Assembly: GCA_016708875.1 (NCBI GenBank)
Contig: JADJFA010000027.1
Location: 1-64,000, forward strand
Direction of reading: 5' to 3'
Length of the DNA: 64,000 nucleotides
Source of the DNA: Lewinellaceae bacterium
Lineage (GTDB): Bacteria > Bacteroidota > Bacteroidia > Chitinophagales > Saprospiraceae
Position numbers and translations under genes: made by a program. A model generated the notes under the pieces. The model saw nothing but the letters and a program-made list of their open reading frames with translations, did not search any database and had not been told where the DNA came from. This document shows positions 20,062-30,076 of the stretch, in pieces; within the stretch, counting starts at the first letter, position 1, and each line of letters opens with the position of its first letter.

Positions 20062-21773
20062 ATGCTACGTCCTTTAACACTGCTACTTTGTCTAGCGGTA
20101 TGTTCGAATATATTAGCCCAGAAACAAGATAATATATGGCTTTTTGGCTACGATTACGAACCTGGTGGGTTAAAAGAAGGCATCAGGTTTCGATTTGATG
20201 ACTCTTTGGTTATTTCATACGATCAACGACCTATGGATTTTGCGACTTCCTCAACTTGTATTTCCGATTCAGCTGGAAGTTTACTTCTATATAGCAATGG
20301 CTGCTATATAGAAAATACCAATGGAATAGTAGTTGAAAATAGTTCTGGACTAAATGCGGGAATTATGTATAATAATTTTTGTGCAGAGGGAGTTGGTTAT
20401 AATATTCCTCAAAATATGATAGTAATATCTGACCCCACAAATAATTCCAGATTCCACTTTTTTCATTATCCCACTGTATTAGAAGGCCAATATATTATTT
20501 CAAAAAACTTGTTGCATACTTTAGTCGATCTATCTGCCAATAATAGTCAAGGAACAACTATTTATAAAAATCAACCAATAGTATTAGATACTATAAGTTA
20601 TGATGGTTTGCATGCCGTTCGCCATGCCAATGGGCGTGATTGGTGGATAATAGCAGCCAAGCTAAAAAGTAACAAATACTTTACCGTCCTTCTTTCTCCA
20701 ATTGGTATAATTACAACACAACAGGCTATTGGGGCCCCAACAACAAGTGGAGCTGGTGGAGAAATTGTGTTCTCACCAGATGGAACAAAAATGGCGAGAT
20801 TCAACACTCGTGACGATTTACGCATCTTCGATTTTGACAGATGTAATGGGGTACTATCAAATCCTTTATTCATCTCAGTTCAAGACGATGCGGACAACAA
20901 CCTTTATGCCGGGCTGGCATGGTCGGCCGATGGGCACTACCTCTACGCAGCCGAGATAAAGCGAATACTTCAATTTGATATGTGGGCATCAGACATCGCC
21001 GCCAGTAAGAGCATTGTAGCGGAGCGAGATACTGAATATTCTTGTCCTTTTGAGGTCAACCTGGCGTATCTCGAACTTGGTCCTGATGGTTATATCTATG
21101 GCCGATCTTTGGGGGGGCAAAACTGTATGCACCGAATCAAATACCCTGAGCGGAGTGGTGTAGCATGCGAAGTACAGCAACACTATTACAGTTTCGATTA
21201 CCCTTATGTTAACCTCCCCCACTTCCCCAACTTCCGCCTCGGCCCCGTCGACGGCTCGCCCTGCGACACGCTCGGCCTGGACAACCACCCGCTGGCGGGC
21301 TGGCGCTACGACCGCACGGGCGGCACCAGCGTGGACTTCACTTCCGTGTCCTGGTATGAGCCGGATGCCTGGCTCTGGGACTTTGGAGATGGCACACAAA
21401 GTACGGAGCGCAACCCAGCGCATGTATTCCCCGGGCCGGGAGCTTATGTGGTGTGCTTACAGGTAAGCAACCAGTATGGGAGCGATACGAAGTGCAAGAC
21501 GGTGTGGGTGACGACGGTGGGGACAGACAGCCCGGAGGAGGAAAACGCTATCACATTATTCCCCAACCCTGCTACGAATACCGTTTATTGGCGTGGGACT
21601 GGCTCAGAATTGATTAATTTCAAACTTTTCAATCAATTAGGACAGTTAAAATTCTTTAAGGAGACCGATGAAGGCTTTGCTCAACTGAGCTCGATCATCC
21701 CAGGATTTTACACTGTGCAGATACTTTCACAAGAAGGTACCCTTTGACAGCACAGCGGCTTATTATCCAATAA
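20062..21773 (+). CDS. Propeller-PKD T9SS cargo protein, paralogue 2, one frame break
   Basis: Secreted protein of about 570 codons: signal peptide MLRPLTLLLCLAVCSNILAQ, propeller-like half (GEIVFSPDGTKMARFNTRDDLR, YAGLAWSADGHYLYAAEIKRI), PKD domain (WYEPDAWLWDFGDGTQ, about residues 430-490) and a type A sorting domain (LFPNPATNTVYWRGTGSEL ... GFYTVQILSQEG). A single break near 21745 (CCTTTG) cuts the last nine codons, LLTAQRLIIQ in the other frame. The N-terminal half is AT-rich while 21220-21540 is GC-rich and almost identical to paralogue 1, suggesting gene conversion. The sorting domain is closest to that of the beta-helix gene, two genes upstream. Confidence 0.85.
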
Positions 21774-21789
21774 AATTCTATTCCACTTT

Positions 21790-21810
21790 GCATTGCTGTG
21801 CGCTTTCCGG
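21790..21810 (+). repeat. Half copy of the CGCTTTCCGG hairpin, copy 3
   Basis: GCATTGCTGTGCGCTTTCCGG at 21790-21810 equals the left arm and core of copy 1 (18206). The right arm is missing; TTTTAATAAA follows instead. It lies 17 bases past the stop of paralogue 2, the same offset as copy 1. Confidence 0.65.
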
Positions 21811-21879
21811 TTTTAATAAATAACCCTGACGAATACAGTTTACAGAACACTCCCCGCAAAATATCTGATCCAATTCCTT

Positions 21880-22200
21880 CATCCAAATGGATCAGAGATT
21901 CAACCAAATGGCGCGCTCCTTCATCCATTTGCTTCCATCCAATGTTGGAATGAAGTATTCCTATGTTTGTTTGAACAAACCCAACCACGAAATGGCGCTT
22001 TCCATGGTTCATTTGCATCATTCCATGGTTCAATTGCTTCATTCCAATGATGGAATGGAGCTTCCCTTCGTTTGCCTGGATGAACCCAACCACGAAATGG
22101 CGCTTTCCATGGTTGATTTGCGCTATTCCCATGATGGAATGGAGCATTTCAATGAAGGATTGGGGGAAATCAACATTGGAATCACCGGCGCCATCCATGG
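21880..22200. repeat. 21-bp-periodic repeat region (105-bp higher-order repeat)
   Basis: A near-identical segment beginning ACCCAACCACGAAATGGCGC recurs at 21978 and 22083, a 105-bp (5 x 21) distance, and units such as TTCCATGGTTCATTTGCATCA recur every 21 bases. Both strands are open here: 139 codons on + (21887-22306) and 167 on - (22198-21695). On the minus strand the translation parses as heptads with Gly second (EGKLHSI, IGMKQLN, HGMMQMN, HGKRHFV). The minus frame also runs into the cargo gene's end, and neither shows a signal peptide or known domain, so I annotate repeat DNA rather than a gene. Confidence 0.7.
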
Positions 22201-22333
22201 TTTCCGCCAGGACGTTGTTGAAATGACGCGCAATCTTTATTCAACTACTTCACGGTGGGTGCGAATATGCCTGATTACCCCGGACACCATCCAGGGCTAT
22301 TTATAATTGATCCCGTTGAGACTTACCTACCAC

Positions 22334-22816
22334 CTACCCTATCGGCACAGTACTGCTAGCCATCATCGAACCTATCACCACAATCAAGATCACATAAAAA
22401 ACAATCAAAGCGCAAACCGTAATACCATACAACCGGAAATGGTTGCGGAGATTGAGCCATGACTTTTCAAAAGAAGTTTGATCTGTAAAATTCACGGCGC
22501 GTTGTATCTGGGAGGCAAACCGGAAATGGTAGAAGTTGATAAAAAACATGACGGCCATCATCAGAACCGAGATAATGGTAATATAAGACATCATGGGGGC
22601 AATCACCGAGAAAACAGGATTGTCGCCGCCCATAGCCATGATCATTTGAAGCATCGTGCCCATGGAGCCGATCATCAGCAGTGACAGTCCAATATATATA
22701 AAGCCTATGATGGCAAAAAACATCGCCCATTTGGAGATGGACATCCAGCTGCGTTTCATTTCGCCGGTGACACTCAAGCCATTATGTTGAGCAGCATTTT
22801 CATCAAGTATCGACAT
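22334..22816 (-). CDS. DUF5362 family membrane protein, downstream copy
   Basis: Intact protein of 160 residues with four predicted helices: WAMFFAIIGFIYIGLSLLMIG, a Met-rich loop, YITIISVLMMAVMFFINFYHF, and YGITVCALIVFYVILIVVIGSM. The pattern 'hydrophilic lead, paired helices, YHFRFASQIQRAV, LRNHFRLYGI' is that of DUF5362 proteins of Bacteroidota. It follows a paralogue by 24 bases on the same strand, and both share the F.Y.RF(A/S)SQ(I/M)..A segment and LR..(F/Y)R.(Y/V)G. They probably form one operon and perhaps one complex. Function is unknown. The opposing strand upstream of its stop holds the 21-bp repeat region. Confidence 0.75.
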   Translation of the reverse strand: MSILDENAAQHNGLSVTGEMKRSWMSISKWAMFFAIIGFIYIGLSLLMIGSMGTMLQMIMAMGGDNPVFSVIAPMMSYITIISVLMMAVMFFINFYHFRFASQIQRAVNFTDQTSFEKSWLNLRNHFRLYGITVCALIVFYVILIVVIGSMMASSTVPIG

Positions 22817-22840
22817 TGTTTTGAATTTTAAAGGTGAATA

Positions 22841-23296
22841 CTATTCCATTGGCAACCCACCACGCATCATCGTGGCGCCAAAGACCAGCAGGAATACCAT
22901 ATAAACAGCAATGATGACAATCACCATAATGCCAACGTAGCGATAAAATCGCCTCAGGTTTACAAAGGCTTGTTCCAACATGCCTGTGTCGTCGGTCGTA
23001 AGGGCTTGCTTCATCTGGCTTGAAAAACGGTAGTAATACAACCCTGGGAAAAAGAGTATTACACCATAGATGGCCACCAGGGCTATTCCACCGACAACGC
23101 CGGCAGCGCCTGTAGACATCGCCGCTGCCAATCCTGCCAGCGTCACCAATCCAAATAAAATAAAGAGTAATACGGCGAAAAAAAGTGTCCATTTGGCCGT
23201 TTGTTCCCAAAAAAGCCGAATTTCAGGGGTGATGCGCAGGCCATCATCGCTCCTGGGCGCCATCCCCACGTCAAGGGGTTGATCAAAGTTTTCCAT
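22841..23296 (-). CDS. DUF5362 family membrane protein, upstream copy
   Basis: Intact protein of 151 residues, first gene of a two-gene minus-strand unit. Four helices are visible: WTLFFAVLLFILFGLVTLAG, GGIALVAIYGVILFFPGLYYY and YVGIMVIVIIAVYMVFLLVFG, with FSSQMKQALTTDDTGMLEQAFVNLRRFYR between the second and third. It matches its downstream paralogue in layout and in the SSQM/ASQI and NLR.. segments. A divergent GNAT gene starts 92 bases away; the shared gap would hold both promoters. Function is unknown. Confidence 0.75.
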   Translation of the reverse strand: MENFDQPLDVGMAPRSDDGLRITPEIRLFWEQTAKWTLFFAVLLFILFGLVTLAGLAAAMSTGAAGVVGGIALVAIYGVILFFPGLYYYRFSSQMKQALTTDDTGMLEQAFVNLRRFYRYVGIMVIVIIAVYMVFLLVFGATMMRGGLPME

Positions 23297-23387
23297 TGTT
23301 AAAAAGAGGTTTAGGTGAAAAAATGCGACTGCAAGGTAGTCCTGGACTCAAAAAGAGTAACAACTTTGCAAAATATTTTCTGAAAGC

Positions 23388-23823
23388 ATGATGATCTGCC
23401 AAATTGAATTTGCCACACCGGAGTACGATGAAGCCGTCGCCTTGCGCTACGAAGTGTTGCGTCGCCCTTTAGGTTTGGAATATACGCCGGAGCAGCTCGC
23501 TGGCGAATGGGATAATCTTCACTTTGCAGCTTACGATGCGGCCAGTCGCATGATCGGTTACCTCAATCTGACACCGGTAAACCAATCCGAAGTAAAAATG
23601 CGACAAGTAGCCGTTGCGCCTGCCCAACAGAACAAAGGCATCGGCAAAGCCTTGGTGGCGTATTCAGAAATGGTGGCCAAACAATTGAATTTTAAAGAGA
23701 TCACCTTGCATGCGCGCAAAACGGCCGTGCCTTTTTATCTCCGGTTGGGGTACGAATCAATCGGAGATCCTTTGAGGAAGTCTCCTGCCCCACTTCAAAA
23801 TGAAGAAGGCACTAAACTTTTAA
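23388..23823 (+). CDS. GNAT family N-acetyltransferase, one frame break
   Basis: About 145 codons. The GNAT fold is clear: QIEFATPEYDEAVALRYEVLRRPLGLE (strand 1 and helix 1), the acetyl-CoA-binding motif A as RQVAVAPAQQNKGIGKALV (residues about 66-84, Q.(N)KGIG.AL being the Q/RxxGxG/A loop), and ARKTAVPFYLRLGYESIGDPF (motif B). This resembles the small stand-alone ElaA/YjcF-type acetyltransferases. A frame break near 23780 alters the C-terminus; read in the other frame it ends LPHFKMKKALNF at 23823. The gene converges with the Nudix gene and their 3' ends overlap by 29 bases. Substrate unknown. Confidence 0.8.
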
Positions 23824-24351
23824 TCGCCATCCGCCGAAGTGATTGCTGGGTATCTGTTGATTGTAACAACGCTTCTATAGCGACCCATTGCAGGTCTTTC
23901 ACTTCTGCAAAGTCACCATTGAGCACCTCGGAATTGGATACAAAAGCAAAGCGAACATCGAAATGTATATGCTCGGGAATATCTTTTTTGGCCGGAATGA
24001 GGTGAAGGTCCAGGTCAAAAATAGCATCGGAAAACAGCGTCAACCCTTGTAAACCACACTCTTCCAATGCCTCGCGGCGGGCGGTTTCCAGCAGCGTAGC
24101 ATCGGTAGATTCTGCGTGACCTCCCGGTTGAAACCACTTGTCTAAACCCCGATGATGGATCAACAATGCTTTGTCTTTCAGGGGTTTAGTACCCAGGCAG
24201 ACCCTGTCAAATGCCCCGAAAGCGTGCTTCGCTGCCAGTATGCCTCGTTGGCGCGCACGAATTCAAGCGTTTGTTTTCGGAAAAAATTTTCTTCATCAAA
24301 ATCCGTTCGGATATCGGTAAGCCACTCAAGAATGTGTTGTTGGTCCATCAT
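23795..24351 (-). CDS. Nudix hydrolase, one frame break
   Basis: About 185 codons. The Nudix box is present as GGHAESTDATLLETARREALEECG, with the REALEE core that binds the divalent metal. It hydrolyses a nucleoside diphosphate linked to another group; the specific substrate is not evident. The N-terminal part, MMDQQHILEWLTDIRTDFDEENFF, is typical of a Bacteroidota subgroup of about 180 residues. One break near 24175 separates WVLNP from LLIHHRGLDKWFQPGGH. The start at 24351 is preferred to the in-frame 24441 because the extra 30 residues cross the bshC start on the other strand. It is divergent from bshC with 77 bases between. Confidence 0.82.
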
Positions 24352-24428
24352 GCGACAAAAATACCACGCTTGATAGAATACAATAAACCTATTGCGAGAA
24401 CGATTGTTCCCCTCGGCAACAAATCCGC

Positions 24429-26028
24429 ATGAAAAAGACAATTATACCCTTTGCCCAGGTGCCTCAATTGGCCAAAACCGATGTTGCTTACGCCATTGGC
24501 GACCCTAAACTCAGCCCCTTTTACACCCATCCGCCTGCACTCGATTCATTGGATGCCTTATTGGAGGAGCGAAAGCAAATACCCTTCCCTAGAAAAGACT
24601 TGACGGATCTTCTGGAACAGCAATATGCCCTGCTTCCAGTAAAGGCAAACGTACAGGCCAATATCCAGGCACTTCGGCACGACACCACCTTTACAGTCAC
24701 GACGGCACACCAGCCAAGCCTTTTCCTCGGCCCGCTCTATTTTATATACAAAGCATTGACGACCATCAACTTAGCGGAAGCGCTGGAATCACGGACAGGT
24801 GATGGGCGTCGGATCATTCCTGTATTCGTACTGGGTAGTGAGGACCACGATCTGGAGGAATTGAACAAGGTGAATATTTTGGAAAAAAAATCATCTGGGA
24901 GCCGCAATCAACGGGCCCTGTTGGCAGTATGGATAGCGCCAGTGTTAAGCCGGCTTTAGCGGAATTAAAAACCTTACTGGGCGAAAGTGCTGCCGCGCAA
25001 GTGCTTTTTGAGCGCGTCGAAAGGGCTTATTCCGGCGAAAAAGATTTTGCAGCGGCTACCCAGGCATTGCTCCATGAATTTTGGGCGATTTCGGATTGGT
25101 TGTTTTAAACATGAACAGCCCAGTTCTGAAGCGGCATTTTATCCCCATTATGCGGCAAGAATTGCTGGAGCAGCCTACTTTTCAGTTGGTCAATGATACC
25201 ATTGCTCAACTGAACGCCGAAGGGTTCAAAACCCAGCTGCGCCGCGGGAAATCAATCTGTTTTATATGAAACCCGGGATGCGGGAACGAATCGTCCAGGA
25301 AGGAAATTTATATAAAGTACTGAATACGACATTGGTATTTTCAGCATCAGAAATTCAGGCTGAACTGGAAGCGCATCCTGAATATTTAGCCCCAATGTGG
25401 TGTTGCGGCCCTTTTTCAGGAACTGATTTTGCCCAACCTCGCCTACGTCGGCGGGGGTGGCGAACTAGCGTATTGGCTGGAGCGAAAAGCCCTTTTTGCA
25501 CATTTTAAAGTGCCATTTCCCATGCTGGTACGGCGACATTCGGTGCTTTGGCTCGACAAAGACGCCGTAAATAAGTTGGAGAAATTTGGTTTTGATGCAG
25601 CCGCATTTTTTGGTGAAACGGAATCCCTGGAGAGCCTACGTAGAAAGAAATGCTGCGGGCGATGTGAGCTTGCAAGTAGAAATTAATCAATTGCGGCTCG
25701 TCGATGATCAACTGACTCCCAGAAAGCAAGCGCTATTGACCGTACGTTGGAAAAAGCAGTGCGGGCTGAAGAAGTAAAAGCCGTAGCCGGTTTGGAGCAA
25801 TGGGAAAGCAGGCTCCTGCGCGCCGAAAAACAAAAGCATGAAGTGACGATCAACCAATTGCGCACTTTGAAAGAAAAATTGTTTCCCACCAATGGCCTTC
25901 AGGAGCGCACCGATAATATCCTGCCCTATCTGCTGAAATATGGCGACGATTTCCTCAGCGACATCAAGTCGATGTTAACGCCGTTTGATCCCGGCTTTGA
26001 AATACTACAAGCGCAAGAAGATCAATAG
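24429..26028 (+). CDS. bshC: Bacillithiol biosynthesis cysteine-adding enzyme, frame-broken
   Basis: About 533 codons, the usual BshC length. BshC adds cysteine to glucosaminyl-malate in the last step of bacillithiol synthesis. Family segments in order: TTAHQPSLFLGPLYFIYKALTTINLAE (about residues 92-118), PVFVLGSEDHDLEELN (about 135-150), the middle domain with MNSPVLKRHFIPIMRQEL, ILPNLAYVGGGGELAYWLE (about 333-352), FPMLVRRHSVLWLDK, and a C-terminal coiled coil (about 440-500) ending LKYGDDFLSDIKSML. At least five frame breaks (near 24890, 25070, 25245, 25400 and 25630) split it into pieces. It is divergent from the Nudix gene. Its stop overlaps the convergent acyltransferase gene by seven bases. 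Confidence 0.88.
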
Positions 26029-27311
26029 GAAATAGCTGAACGTATTGCCAATAACTGGTCGCGTTGAGGGTGGCGCATGGCGGCCCGGGCGGCTCGCCAA
26101 TGATATAGTCTTTCACGCCAAAAGATGGCAAACCAGGTAAGAACGGGCAGCAACAGTGCAAGCGATATCAGGATAGGCCACCCCAACAGAATGCCGGTTA
26201 TCAGCAGGAACATCCCATAAAAAAAAGTACCCAGTACGCCGATTCCCAACAAGATGCTGGTGCGAAACTCCCGTTTTTTTACCTTTTTATCCGTGACGTA
26301 TTGGGCCAACTGTCGGACGGGCCAGCCCAAAACAATCCCGATCAAGAAAGGCAAAAATCCCAATATCAAAAAAGCCAACCAGACCCATGCTCCCTGACCC
26401 GGCTGCATCAAAAACTCGTCTTTTAATCCGGCAGCATCAACTTTGTCGAAATAGGCATCCGTTTGCGCACGCAGTTGGTTTTTTTGATCCAACGGCATAT
26501 CGTTCAGCTTGTCTAATACTTGTTTTTCACTAAAAAACCGGTCTGCATTGCCTTCAATAATCGGTATGAGGGGATCTGGATGATCATTTCTCCAAAGCAT
26601 CAGCAGTTGTTCTGCCAGTACATCATCCTCCCGATCTTCAATTTGATAACAGGTAGAAAATAAAGCTTTTCGGATATCAGCGCAAAGCACGTTGATGGCT
26701 GCTCCGGGATTTTCTTGGTACTGCGTCCAATAATCCTTTACAAAATGGGAGCGCCTACGATGATTTTGGCCTCATCGCGCTATATCTCGCCATAGATGTA
26801 ATTAAACCAACGGGACAATTTGAAATCCTCCATCGGATGATTTTCGTAGGTGCCAAAAGCAATCCGGGCAATACCTTTCTGCAAGGGAAGTACGCGTTTA
26901 TCAAGGTGGTGTTCTCCTTCCACAAAAATATTGACGGCTACCCCATCGACCAGTTTTTTCTGGCAGTATTCAAATACCTCATCATTCCGGTCGCGTTTTG
27001 TCATACCCGTCGCGCTGTCGGTACACCGGGAACATATTGCAATGTTCCATCAACTTGCGGTAAAATGGCTTGCGGAAAATGTCGCCCCTTGTCATGTTGT
27101 ACACGGGCGGTTCCAAAAAAACACACAAGAAAATCGGATCGATAAATGCCGTTGGATGATTGGAAGCAATCAAAACAGGTTTATTGGCCGGCACCCCTTT
27201 CCTGTTGTGGAAGTATATTTTTCGAAAAAGCATCCTGCACTCCAATTGGACTACAGGATGCAATATGTTGTAAATCCAGCCGTGGCTTTTCCTTATGTAG
27301 CGGTAATTCAT
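26022..27311 (-). CDS. Lysophospholipid acyltransferase family protein, frame-broken
   Basis: About 430 codons in three frames. The N-terminal PlsC-type domain has ASNHPTAFIDPIF (residues about 48-60), an NH..(x)..D acyl-transfer motif in which the His-Asp spacing is five rather than four, as in other Bacteroidota members, and a later VEGEHHLDKRVLPLQKGIARIAF block. The C-terminal third is unlike PlsC: a charged helical stretch, then four membrane helices (VWLAFLILGFLPFLIGIVLG, ILLGIGVLGTFFYGMFLLITGI). This long form, an acyltransferase with a membrane tail, is common in the phylum. Breaks lie near 26985 and 26740. It acts at the inner membrane; acceptor is uncertain. Confidence 0.75.
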
Positions 27312-27364
27312 GAAAGCTTGCCGTCGTCGCGCGGCTGATTTATACTAATGTTGTGTTACTGGGC

Positions 27365-28138
27365 TTAACGGCCGTCGATTAGATTGCCCAGTCCCCCGAG
27401 GATACTCCCTTCTTCTTTGCGCGGGCCAATGCCGTAAGAGATGATTTTAGCAGCTAAACGGCTCACGGGAAGGGATTGGAGCCAGACTTTTCCTGGCCCT
27501 CTGAGCACCGCAAAGAAAAGACCTTCCCCACCAAAAACCATGTTTTTTACACCTTTTACAAATTGAATATCATAATCAATTCGATCCGTAAACGCAACGA
27601 TACACCCGGTATCCACCGCAGGGTTTCACCAATGGCCAGTTCACGTTCAAGGATGTACCCACCTGCGTACAAATGCCATACCGTCGCCTTCCAGTTTTTG
27701 CATGATAAACCTCGCCACCAAAGAGGCCGGTACCGAGTTTGCGTTGGAATTCGATGCCAACCTTTACCCTTTGGCAGCACAGAGAAAGGCATCCTTTGGC
27801 AAACGATTTTGCCATTAAATTGCATCAAATCCAGGGGACAATCTTTCCTGCGTAAGGCGCCGCAAACGTGACCCTTTGTTTGCCTGTAACCATATTCGTG
27901 AACGTGGTCATGAACAAACTTTCTCCGGTCAGCATTCGTTTGCCGGCGGTCAAAATTTTATCAAAAACTTGTGCACGATCACTGCCGTCGCCAAAACGGT
28001 GGCCATTTCTACACCCTCGTCCATGAACATAAAGCTGCCAGATTCAGCAATGACGGTTTCTTGCGGATCGAGCTCAATCTCGACGCATTGCATCTCTTCT
28101 CCGTGAATCTTGAAATCGATTTCGTGTTTACTGCGCAT
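27365..28138 (-). CDS. AIM24-like / TIGR00266 family protein, frame-broken
   Basis: About 257 codons, close to the usual 260-270. Family segments are MQCVEIELDPQETVIAESGSFMFMDEGVEMAT at the N-terminus, ILTAGKRMLTGESLFMTTFTN, LMQFNGKIVCQKDAFLC, GGEGFIMQKLEGDG, and the C-terminal VFGGEGLFFAVLRGPGKVWLQSLP. These belong to the beta-rich TIGR00266/AIM24 family, whose biochemical role is not established. Breaks near 27985, 27760 and 27610 split it. The start at 28138 is supported by the match of MRSKHEIDFKIHG to the family N-terminus. It lies 54 bases upstream of the acyltransferase on the same strand. Confidence 0.82.
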
Positions 28139-28479
28139 TGGTATTGATTTTAATTGAATAATGGTGGATAATTATGGGCGCAAATGTGGGAGGAACCGTT
28201 CAATGTGGCGCGCATTATCCGACTAAGTAATTATTATTTCCGTTAAGAAACGGGTAAACAATTGCCGAAAAGTGTAACGATATAACTGCTCCCACCGGCA
28301 ACATTACTGGACCTACCGCAGCTTATTGCATCTTGGGGTTTCTCGCCAAGACGCCAAGTGTAACATCCTCCTGTAGTGTTTTATTTTATTCAATGGGTAC
28401 GCTACGCTTTGCGTCCTTGCGTCTTGGCGCCCCCCCTTTTCGCGCCCCAGGCGTGATTCAAAACAGCCACCGGAGGCGG
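28139..28479. other. Intergenic region with an inverted repeat
   Basis: 341 bases without a supportable gene. An inverted pair, TCTCGCCAAGACGCCAAG (28339-28356) and CTTGCGTCTTGGCG (28417-28430), could fold as a stem of about 14 bp. The right side contains short-period words (ctttgcg, tccttgcg, tcttggcg). ACATTTGC near 28180 on the minus strand may be a weak -7 box for the AIM24-like gene. Confidence 0.5.
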
Positions 28480-29326
28480 CTAATCCCATTTAAAATAAAC
28501 CGCCGCACCCAAGCCAGGACTCTTAGGCACATACTGTGCCCAACCTGCACCCGCACCTGAGACGGAAAGCCCTACGAAACGATTTATTTCCCATATAGCT
28601 TTTACGCCTACAGACCACCACCCCTGATCGTTGGCATACAAGCCTGTCAACACATCAATGGCAGGCAGCTCTTTTGAACCGTTTTCCAGGGAATATCTCC
28701 ATTCGGAGAAGCCTATGAGCCAGAATTTGCCGACATGAACACCCGTTTCTGCACCCAGCTGCAAAAAATGACTATAGTGGTTGCTTCGATAGCCATAACT
28801 ACCGTAAAGGAAACCATAGGTTTTCCGGCCTCCCCTACCGAGACTTACCATAGGTTGAATGGTAAATGCCTGATATCCGGTGCGAAGATCCGTCAATTGC
28901 TGATAGGATGCTCCTGCTGGCAATCCAATGGATAGCGTGCCGGCAAGCGCCCAAGGGCCACTTAAAAATTGGTGTCGCAGAGCGATGGTGGCGTTGCCCA
29001 GCCCTACAATGCTACCAGTATCGGTTGGCACATAATAGAAAGGAGCTTCCGTATTCGAAGCGCCTCGTTGGTAAAAAACGATGGGGGCTGAAAGGATCAA
29101 CGTTGTTTTTTTGCCCAATCCGTATTCTCCATAAATCTGTAATTGCCGTTCTGAAACTTTTCGGCGAAGGATAATATCATCACCGTTGTCGCCATACAAA
29201 GTACTGTACGTTGGGATGAAGTAATAGCCCGCTTGAAGGTAAACCAGCCTTATTGCGCGCCCAGGGGCTTTGAGCCGACAGAACGATCGGAAGGGACACG
29301 AGTACAAAGAAGAAAGCCTTTTTCAT
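28480..29326 (-). CDS. Outer-membrane beta-barrel-like protein, one frame break
   Basis: About 282 codons. The N-terminus MKKAFFFVLVSLPIVLSAQ is a signal peptide, and the body is made of alternating strands with aromatic ends (YLQAGYYFIPTYSTLYG, LQIYGEYGLGKKTTLILSAPIVFYQRG, TYGFLYGSYGYRSNHYSHFLQLGAETGVHV), ending GLGAAVYFKWD with a terminal aromatic zone. It resembles transporter-like or hypothetical barrels of Bacteroidota; I cannot name a family. The break near 29250 joins the signal peptide to the barrel. It stands alone on the minus strand, 294 bases downstream of osmC and past that gene's terminator. Confidence 0.68.
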
Positions 29327-29480
29327 GGTCAAGATCTTTTGAAATCAGTACCTCCAACACAAAAACAACGAGCATGAGCCATCCCGAATTTTAGAAAAGA
29401 ACCCTGAATACGTGATATCTGTTTGATTTTCAAGCATTTCGTTCTTTTTGCCTTGATGCAAAAAAAACCAGAAAAATCAA

Positions 29481-29530
29481 GGCCTGATGCAAATCCTCCG
29501 ATTTCGCAAAATCGGGATTGGCATCAGGCC
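29481..29530 (-). terminator. Terminator of osmC-like gene
   Basis: GGCCTGATGC (29481-29490) pairs with GCATCAGGCC (29521-29530), with inner pairing around CGATTT/AAATCG. On the minus strand the hairpin is followed by TTGATTTTTCTGGTTTTTTT, a good T-rich tail, about 90 bases after the osmC stop. Confidence 0.8.
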
Positions 29531-29619
29531 GGTTTTAGCACACGCTCGGCCAGGGCACCCTAATATTATCGGTTATTCACGAAAAATTAGGCATGACTCA
29601 TGTTCGTATTTGGACGCTT

Positions 29620-30064
29620 TTAAACCAATTTAGCTTCTAATGCGATTGGCACCGCAGACAAAGCTTTGCTGACAGGGCATCCGGCTTTGGCCGCGTTGGC
29701 CAGTTCCTGGAACTTGTCTGCATCTATACCCGGCACATCAGCCTCCAAATGCAGGGTGATTGTTTTGGAAAGCCCAGCCGCCTGCGCTGTTGTCCATTTC
29801 GATGGTTGCTTCGCAACGAAGCTCTGAAGGCGGAAAACCAGCATTGGAAAGGCCAAAACTTAGCGCCATGATGTAACAGCCCGCGTGTGCCGCTGCAATA
29901 AGCTCTTCAGGATTAGTCCCTGCTTTACCATCTTCGTTTTGGAAGCGCTTAGCCGCTGAATAAGGAGTAGCGGCAAGAACGCCCGATGGGCCATTGAGTT
30001 CGCCAGCGCCATCAGCCCCGGTACCGCGCCATACTGCGGATGCATTTCTTTTAAAGTGTGCCAT
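29620..30064 (-). CDS. OsmC/OhrA family peroxiredoxin, one frame break
   Basis: About 148 codons. OsmC-type enzymes reduce organic hydroperoxides with a two-cysteine centre. Both cysteines are visible: the first in EELIAAAHAGCYIMALS (about residue 63) and the second in AAKAGCPVSKALSAVP (about 127). MAHFKRNASAVWRG at the N-terminus and NPEELIAAAHAGC are typical of the OsmC subgroup. A break near 29775 sits in a GG/CC-rich stretch and separates the two cysteines. Between the start and the upstream OPT gene lies a heptamer array. The gene has its own terminator downstream. Confidence 0.88.
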
Positions 30065-30076
30065 TTATGTTATGAG

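Noticed and set aside
21695..22198. 167-residue minus-strand ORF with IGMKQLN-type heptads
   Set aside because: It overlaps the end of a convincing T9SS gene on the other strand and consists mainly of the 21-bp repeat; kept as a repeat feature.
28333..28560. 75-residue plus-strand ORF after the AIM24-like gene
   Set aside because: It overlaps the 3' end of the barrel gene on the minus strand and consists of inverted-repeat sequence.
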